Below are positions 59,882-64,000 of a stretch of 64,000 bases of DNA, piece after piece. Within the stretch, counting starts at the first letter, position 1, and each line of letters starts with the position of its first letter. The notes beneath the pieces were generated by a model. That model made no database searches. It saw only the letters and a list, made by a program, of their open reading frames with translations, and was not told where the DNA came from. The stretch covers positions 72,997 through 136,996 of the forward strand of contig NZ_JAWOCR010000007.1 of NCBI RefSeq assembly GCF_046483665.1, in the 5' to 3' direction. The position numbers and the translations under genes were made by a program. This DNA is from Thiohalophilus sp046483665 (GTDB lineage: Bacteria; Pseudomonadota; Gammaproteobacteria; UBA6429; Thiohalophilaceae).

Positions 59882-60107
59882 CAGGGGCTAGACGCTAGTT
59901 TCTAGGGGCTAGTGGCGTAGGTCACGCTGGCGATAGCCTGCGTGACACCCGACCGGTACGAAGTTATTTGACTCTCGCAAAGGCGCAGAGCCGCTGAGGG
60001 TTAAATAGGATTTTTCTCTGCGTCCTGGCGTTTTTGCGAGAGATAACAACAGGCAGGGCAGGCCGATACGTGGAATGCCAGGTAGCGCTGCGCGCAACCT
60101 GGCCTAC
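59882..60107. repeat. Repeat cluster between xerD and dsbC
   Basis: 59882-59912 is a GGGGCTAG/CTAGGGGCTAG tract like those at 7015 and 7377. A variant of the CTACCTGA palindrome is at about 59917-59950, followed by CTCTCGCAAAGGCGCAGAG...CTCTGCGTCCTGGCG (59973-60048) of the CGCAGAG family. A 30-base palindrome is at 60078-60107, nearly the reverse complement of 7306-7336. 60108-60224 shows no feature. Confidence 0.7.
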
Positions 60108-60224
60108 ACTGCCAACTTTGTTTTCTGGAACTTCTGCCCGTTTCGGGCATCAGATAATCCACAGTCGGGCGTGAATCGGGTATACTTTCACGCGTTATCC
60201 ACACTTTTACTGGTAGTCGTTCTC

Positions 60225-60947
60225 ATGTCGTTTTTCCCCCGTATTATTGTTATTACAGCCCTGTTGGGTCTGCTTACCCCGGCTGGCGCCGATGAACTCG
60301 ATCAGGCCCGCCAGGCCATCATGGATCGCTTCGAGGATGTCAAAGCCGAGAATGTCGAGGCGTCGCCGATCAAGGGACTTTACCGGGTCACGATCCCGCC
60401 GCAGGTGTTCTATATGTCCGGCGATGCCCGTTATGTGGTGGACGGCAGTGTGATCGATCTGTCCGAGCGGCGTAACCTGACCGATGAATATCGGAACCAG
60501 GCGATTAACGCGGCGATCGAGGCAATGGGCGAGGAGTCGATGATTGTCTTTGGTCCGAAAGACGCCGAACATACGGTGACCGTGTTTACCGATATCGATT
60601 GCGGTTACTGCCGAAAATTGCATGAAGCGGTGCCAGACTATAATCAGGCCGGCATCCGGATTCGTTACATGGCCTATCCGCGTGCCGGTATCAATTCCGG
60701 CTCCTATCAGAAAGCCGTTTCTGCCTGGTGCGCCGACGACCGGCAGGACGCGCTGACCCGGGCCAAGCAGGGCGAAACGCTACCGAAAAAGAACTGTGAT
60801 AATCCCGTTGCCGAACAGTTCCAGCTCGGCCAGGCGATGGGTGTCTCCGGTACCCCGGCACTGGTGCTGGAAACCGGCAAGATCATCCCCGGCTTCGTGC
60901 CCCCCAAACGTCTCGCCGCGATCCTCAACGGCAAAATGCCGAATTGA
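60225..60947 (+). CDS. dsbC: Thiol:disulfide interchange protein DsbC
   Basis: A 240-residue periplasmic disulfide isomerase (E. coli 236). A signal peptide (IIVITALLGLLTPAGA) precedes the N-terminal dimerisation domain, then a thioredoxin fold with active site FTDIDCGYCRKLH and cis-Pro GTPALVLE. Two further cysteines (WCADD, KKNCDNP) are typical. ATG 60225 is used; the longer frame has no support. It follows xerD, as in E. coli. Confidence 0.95.
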   Translation: MSFFPRIIVITALLGLLTPAGADELDQARQAIMDRFEDVKAENVEASPIKGLYRVTIPPQVFYMSGDARYVVDGSVIDLSERRNLTDEYRNQAINAAIEAMGEESMIVFGPKDAEHTVTVFTDIDCGYCRKLHEAVPDYNQAGIRIRYMAYPRAGINSGSYQKAVSAWCADDRQDALTRAKQGETLPKKNCDNPVAEQFQLGQAMGVSGTPALVLETGKIIPGFVPPKRLAAILNGKMPN

Positions 60948-60954
60948 ATTTGAA

Positions 60955-61106
60955 CGAAGAGATTAACGCAGAGGACGCAAAGAGATAATTTTGAATGTTG
61001 AATTTTAAATTCTGAATTTCAGAATCGGCTCTCATTCAAAATTCAACATTTAAAATTCAAAATTATTTCTTTCTCTGTGCCTTTGCGATCTTTGCGTTCC
61101 TTACAC
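60955..61106. repeat. Two nested inverted repeats between convergent genes
   Basis: Outer arms AACGCAGAGGACGCAAAGA (60965-60983) and TTGCGATCTTTGCGTTCC (about 61083-61100). Inner arms TTTTGAATGTTGAATTTTAA and the near-complement ATTCAACATTTAAAATTCAA (about 60991-61065) are AT-rich. The inner pair may serve as a terminator-like hairpin for dsbC and the trx gene. Confidence 0.65.
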
Positions 61107-61114
61107 TGACCTGT

Positions 61115-61978
61115 CTAGTTAAGCGCCTGGGCCAGCAGGCGGCGGTATTTGCTGACCAGTTCGCCCTGGTTACCGAGCAGTTCGAACATTCTTAACAGTC
61201 CCTTGCGTCCGGCGTCGTCGTTGTAGGTGCGATCGCGTTTGACGATCTCCAGCAGCTGTTGCATCGCTTCGTCGTGACGGCCTTCGGCGGCGTAGCGGGC
61301 GCTGAGTTGATAGCGGGCCTCGCTGTCCCTGGGATCGGTTTCGATGCGTTTTTCCAGCGTCGGGATATCGTCCGAGTCGGACAGGGTTTCGGCCAGTTCC
61401 AGTTTGGAATAAAGCGCCGAGACTTCCGGGCTCATCTGGATGTCGACGGAGAGGCTGTCGAGTAACTGGCGGGCATCGTCGTAGCGTTCTTCTTTGATCA
61501 GGATCTCGGCGAAGCGCACCCGGTTTTGCATGTTCTCTTTATCATCGAGAATGATCTGCTGCATCTGTTGCAGCGCCTGCTCCGTCTCGCCTGCTTCATA
61601 GCGATCGATCGCCTGCTGCATGGGCGTGTCCGGCTTGCCTTCCATGTGTTTGTCGAGCAGGGCGCGGATCTCGCCTTCGGGCTGGGCACCGGTGAACTCG
61701 TCGACGATCTGACCGTTTTTGACCAGCTTGACGGTGGGTACGCTGCGCACGCCGAAGTGGGCGGCCAGTTCCTGTTGCTGATCGATTTCCACTTTGGCCA
61801 GCATGAACTGGCCCTGATAGTCGGCGGCCAGTTTTTCCAGCACCGGCATCAGGCTCTGACAGGGGCCGCACCAGGTGGCCCAGAAATCCACCAGCACCGG
61901 TACCTGATGGGAGGCATCGATCACCTGTGCTTGAAAAGTCTGGGCGCTGACATCGAAACTGTACTGCGATTGGCTCAT
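61115..61978 (-). CDS. Thioredoxin-TPR chaperone (CnoX/YbbN-like)
   Basis: A 287-residue protein (E. coli YbbN 284). The N-terminal thioredoxin domain (residues 1-110) has FWATWCGPCQSLMPV with intact CGPC; E. coli YbbN lacks the first cysteine, so this form may be redox-active. TPR-like repeats follow. YbbN binds unfolded proteins and passes them to DnaK and GroEL, especially after oxidative stress. ATG 61978; the helicase gene lies 72 bases downstream of... the opposite end, reading the same way. Confidence 0.9.
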   Translation of the reverse strand: MSQSQYSFDVSAQTFQAQVIDASHQVPVLVDFWATWCGPCQSLMPVLEKLAADYQGQFMLAKVEIDQQQELAAHFGVRSVPTVKLVKNGQIVDEFTGAQPEGEIRALLDKHMEGKPDTPMQQAIDRYEAGETEQALQQMQQIILDDKENMQNRVRFAEILIKEERYDDARQLLDSLSVDIQMSPEVSALYSKLELAETLSDSDDIPTLEKRIETDPRDSEARYQLSARYAAEGRHDEAMQQLLEIVKRDRTYNDDAGRKGLLRMFELLGNQGELVSKYRRLLAQALN

Positions 61979-62050
61979 GGTCTGTCCTGTCGGTTGCTGA
62001 ACGGATAGGGAATGAAAGACGCGTCCTCTGACGGGCGGGACGCGGGCGAA

Positions 62051-64000
62051 TTATACCTGCATTGGCCACAGTTGCGCAGCGGCGGTAAACAGCAGGCTGA
62101 TCCGAAGTTCATGATGGGGCCACAGCTGGCGCAGGCCTTCGGCGTAGAGTCGCATCTGTTCTTCATAGCCGGCGGCCACGGCCGCGGGATTGTCGAGCGC
62201 GGCGCGATGGGTTTTGTAATCGATCAGATGAATCCGGCCGGGTTCGATCAACAACCGGTCGATAATGCCGTTGACGGTTCGTTCCCCCTGGCGATAGAGC
62301 AGCGGCAGTTCGTTGCGGCATTGTACGTCGGCAGCGGGCTGAAAAACCTCGGCCAGTTGCGGGGCCGAAAAGGCGGCCAGCGCCTCGTCCCACCACTGGG
62401 CCAGTTGCGCGGCGTCGGCCTCACCGGCCAGGCGTTGCAGCGCGGTCTCCCGCGGCAGTGCCGGGTCCTGGCACAGCCACTCCAGGCAGCGGTGGATGGT
62501 AATACCCCGCGTGCGCCCGTCCTCATCCTCGACATCGCCGCCGTTCTCCGCCTCCTGCTGGCTGCTGGGCGCCAGCGCCGCGTCGCCGGCGCCGAGGGGC
62601 AGCGGCCGGCGCAGGCGCGGATCCGGTTCGGGGATGACCTCGGCCTCGGCGGCGGGCGTCGGCGCCGGTGTCGGCGGGGGGACGTTGCTGGTGACCAGGG
62701 TCTGCGCGCTCTCAACTTCATCGGGCTGCAAGTCAAAGGCGCCGGCGATCTGCTGATACCAGCTGGTGGTTTCGTCCCGTTTGGGCAGGCTGCCGGAGAT
62801 ATAGAGCCGCTGGCGGGCACGGGTGAGCGCCACATATAAAAGGTTGGCCTCCTCGCGGCGGGCGGCGCTTTCGGCCCGTTCGATCACCGCCTCGCTGAGC
62901 GGATCCTGCCAGCCCTTCGCCGGGCGCAGCAGAAAATGGGCCGGGCGGGGTGCGTTGGCCGGCCATTCGATCAGTGCCTCGTGGGCTTTGCCACGCGGCT
63001 CGGCGCGGGCGCTGTCGATCAAAAAGACCACCGGTGCCTCCAGTCCCTTGGCGCCGTGGATGGTCATGATGCGGACCCGTGCCTGCTGGCCGGCGTCGGC
63101 CGGCTCGTCGGGGGCATCGTCGTCATTCTGGCGCAGCTCCCGCAGCCACTGGGCGAAGGTCATCAGGCTGGGATAACGGCCGCTGTCCATCTCCAGCGCC
63201 AGCTCCTGGAAGCGGACCAGGTTGGCCAGCACTCGCGGCACCAGATGGGCCGGGAAGGCGGCCCGATAGCGGGCCAGGACATTGGCTTCGCTGTAGATGC
63301 GATCCAGCAGGTCGTGCACCGGGATGTGTCCGGCCAGGGCGCGCCAGCGGGCCAGATGATCGTGGGCGCGATGCAGTGGCGCATCGGGTGGCTGATCGGC
63401 GGCTTGCCGGGCAAGCCGCTCGAACCAGTTGCCTGGCGCCTCCCCGGCCAGTTGCATCAGCGCGTGGTCGTCGACGGCGAACAGCGGCGAGCGCAGAATG
63501 CCGGCCAGCGCCAGGTTGTCGAAGGGCATACTCAGCCAGTTGAGCAGGTTGAGCATGTCCTGTACCTCGATGCTCTCCAGCAGGGTGCCGCGATTACCGC
63601 TCAGATAGGGAATACCCGCCTCGCGCAGCGCCAGTTCGTACTCGGGCAGGTGAGTGCGCGAGCGTACCAGTAGCAGAATGTCATCGTAATCGAGCGCCCG
63701 GGCCGGCGCGTCGGGGTTTTCCTGGACCGGCAGGCGGGTGTCGATCAGATGGCGAATTTCGTCGGCGATCCTTTGCGCCTCCTGGCGATGGCGGGTGTGT
63801 GTTGGCTCGGGGCGCGGCGTGAACAATGGATTACGCAGCGGTGTCTCAGCGTCCGTGTCGTCTTGCTGCTCGTCCTCGCGTTCTTTGGCTGGCGGCAGGA
63901 GGATCACCTCGCCCCACAGCGATTGATGATGGGTCCGGTGTTCGGGAAAGTCGGGGAGCTGCTGGTGAAGGCGGGGATCCCGGCGGAACAACTGATTGAC
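62051..64000 (-). CDS. UvrD/AddA-type helicase-nuclease (5'-truncated by window)
   Basis: The C-terminal 646+ residues of a large superfamily 1 helicase with nuclease domain; the start lies beyond 64000. UvrD motifs include LLLVRSRTHLPEYELALR, VRIMTIHGAKGLEAPVVFL (motif V) and NLLYVALTRARQRLYISG (motif VI). A PD-(D/E)xK nuclease near the end has GIIDRLLIEPGRIHLIDYK, with Asp and Lys in place. This matches AddA or RecB-like double-strand-break repair nucleases; the lack of a separate RecC/AddB partner here leaves subunit type open. It ends LWPMQV. Confidence 0.88.
   Translation of the reverse strand, partial: VNQLFRRDPRLHQQLPDFPEHRTHHQSLWGEVILLPPAKEREDEQQDDTDAETPLRNPLFTPRPEPTHTRHRQEAQRIADEIRHLIDTRLPVQENPDAPARALDYDDILLLVRSRTHLPEYELALREAGIPYLSGNRGTLLESIEVQDMLNLLNWLSMPFDNLALAGILRSPLFAVDDHALMQLAGEAPGNWFERLARQAADQPPDAPLHRAHDHLARWRALAGHIPVHDLLDRIYSEANVLARYRAAFPAHLVPRVLANLVRFQELALEMDSGRYPSLMTFAQWLRELRQNDDDAPDEPADAGQQARVRIMTIHGAKGLEAPVVFLIDSARAEPRGKAHEALIEWPANAPRPAHFLLRPAKGWQDPLSEAVIERAESAARREEANLLYVALTRARQRLYISGSLPKRDETTSWYQQIAGAFDLQPDEVESAQTLVTSNVPPPTPAPTPAAEAEVIPEPDPRLRRPLPLGAGDAALAPSSQQEAENGGDVEDEDGRTRGITIHRCLEWLCQDPALPRETALQRLAGEADAAQLAQWWDEALAAFSAPQLAEVFQPAADVQCRNELPLLYRQGERTVNGIIDRLLIEPGRIHLIDYKTHRAALDNPAAVAAGYEEQMRLYAEGLRQLWPHHELRISLLFTAAAQLWPMQV

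Noticed and set aside
62012..62839. 275-codon open frame opposite the helicase-nuclease gene
   Set aside because: It is antisense to UvrD motif VI and the nuclease domain and lacks homology signals.

Overview
The window is a 64 kb chromosome segment from a gammaproteobacterium. Gene order is the main evidence: amiC-mutL-miaA-hfq-hflX-hflK-hflC-DUF2065-hisZ-purA, rnr-rlmB-rpsF-rpsR-DUF2232-rplI-dnaB-alr-radA, and corB/ypjD-ffh-rpsP-rimM-trmD-rplS are all typical of that class. A solitary dsrC with both redox cysteines, two molybdenum gene groups, hisZ, and LonB- and QueG-type enzymes fit a free-living sulfur-metabolising lineage such as Chromatiales/Ectothiorhodospiraceae. That placement is inference, because no rRNA gene is present.

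Layout. 1-8.5 kb: the 3' part of ppsR, htpG behind a sigma-32-like promoter, a cysteine-free Rrf2/IscR-like regulator, a LonB-type AAA protease, bolA, then ycgL and a conserved unknown gene. 8.5-12 kb: dsrC, a fused phosphotransferase/P-loop kinase, hslR, a Nudix hydrolase and a thioredoxin. 12.3-15.3 kb: moeA, mobB and mobA (molybdenum cofactor), then a 71-residue protein behind a sigma-28-like promoter and the remains of a GGDEF gene. 15.5-19.1 kb: a GlcG/HbpS-like protein and queG, divergent from nnr and tsaE. 19.3-30.2 kb: cell-wall amidase, mismatch repair, tRNA modification, Hfq and membrane protease control, hisZ and purA. 30.5-34.5 kb: modABC (molybdate uptake) and a type II NADH dehydrogenase, lying inside an otherwise standard synteny block. 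34.6-43.1 kb: tRNA-Leu(CAG), rnr, rlmB, the rpsF operon, dnaB and alr. 43.6-50.3 kb: DUF3429, an orphan PDC-sensor protein, radA, a PilZ/FHA pair, a CorB-like protein and YpjD. 50.6-57.1 kb: a cyclic-nucleotide phosphodiesterase-like protein, ffh, a possible non-coding RNA, the rpsP operon and a large TPR protein. 57-64 kb: an M23 peptidase, a FliL-like protein, ogt, xerD, dsbC, a thioredoxin-TPR chaperone and the C-terminal part of an AddA/RecB-type helicase-nuclease.

Most genes are housekeeping: translation, ribosome maturation, tRNA modification, proteostasis, DNA repair and replication. They form compact operons with ATGA/GTGA overlaps. The two molybdenum groups work together, since ModABC imports molybdate and MoeA/MobA/MobB finish and load the cofactor, so molybdoenzymes are expected elsewhere. 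DsbC, two CGPC thioredoxins and DsrC are thiol-redox proteins.

The accessory content is mainly intergenic. At least six families of short palindromic repeats fill nearly every larger gap, along with a 113 bp MITE-like element and a partial duplication of the bolA 3' region. I see no prophage, CRISPR array, integrase-borne island or classical defence operon. The best candidates for something undescribed are the promoter-plus-hairpin RNA candidate between ffh and rpsP, the sigma-28-linked 71-residue protein, the cysteine-free IscR relative and the orphan PDC protein.
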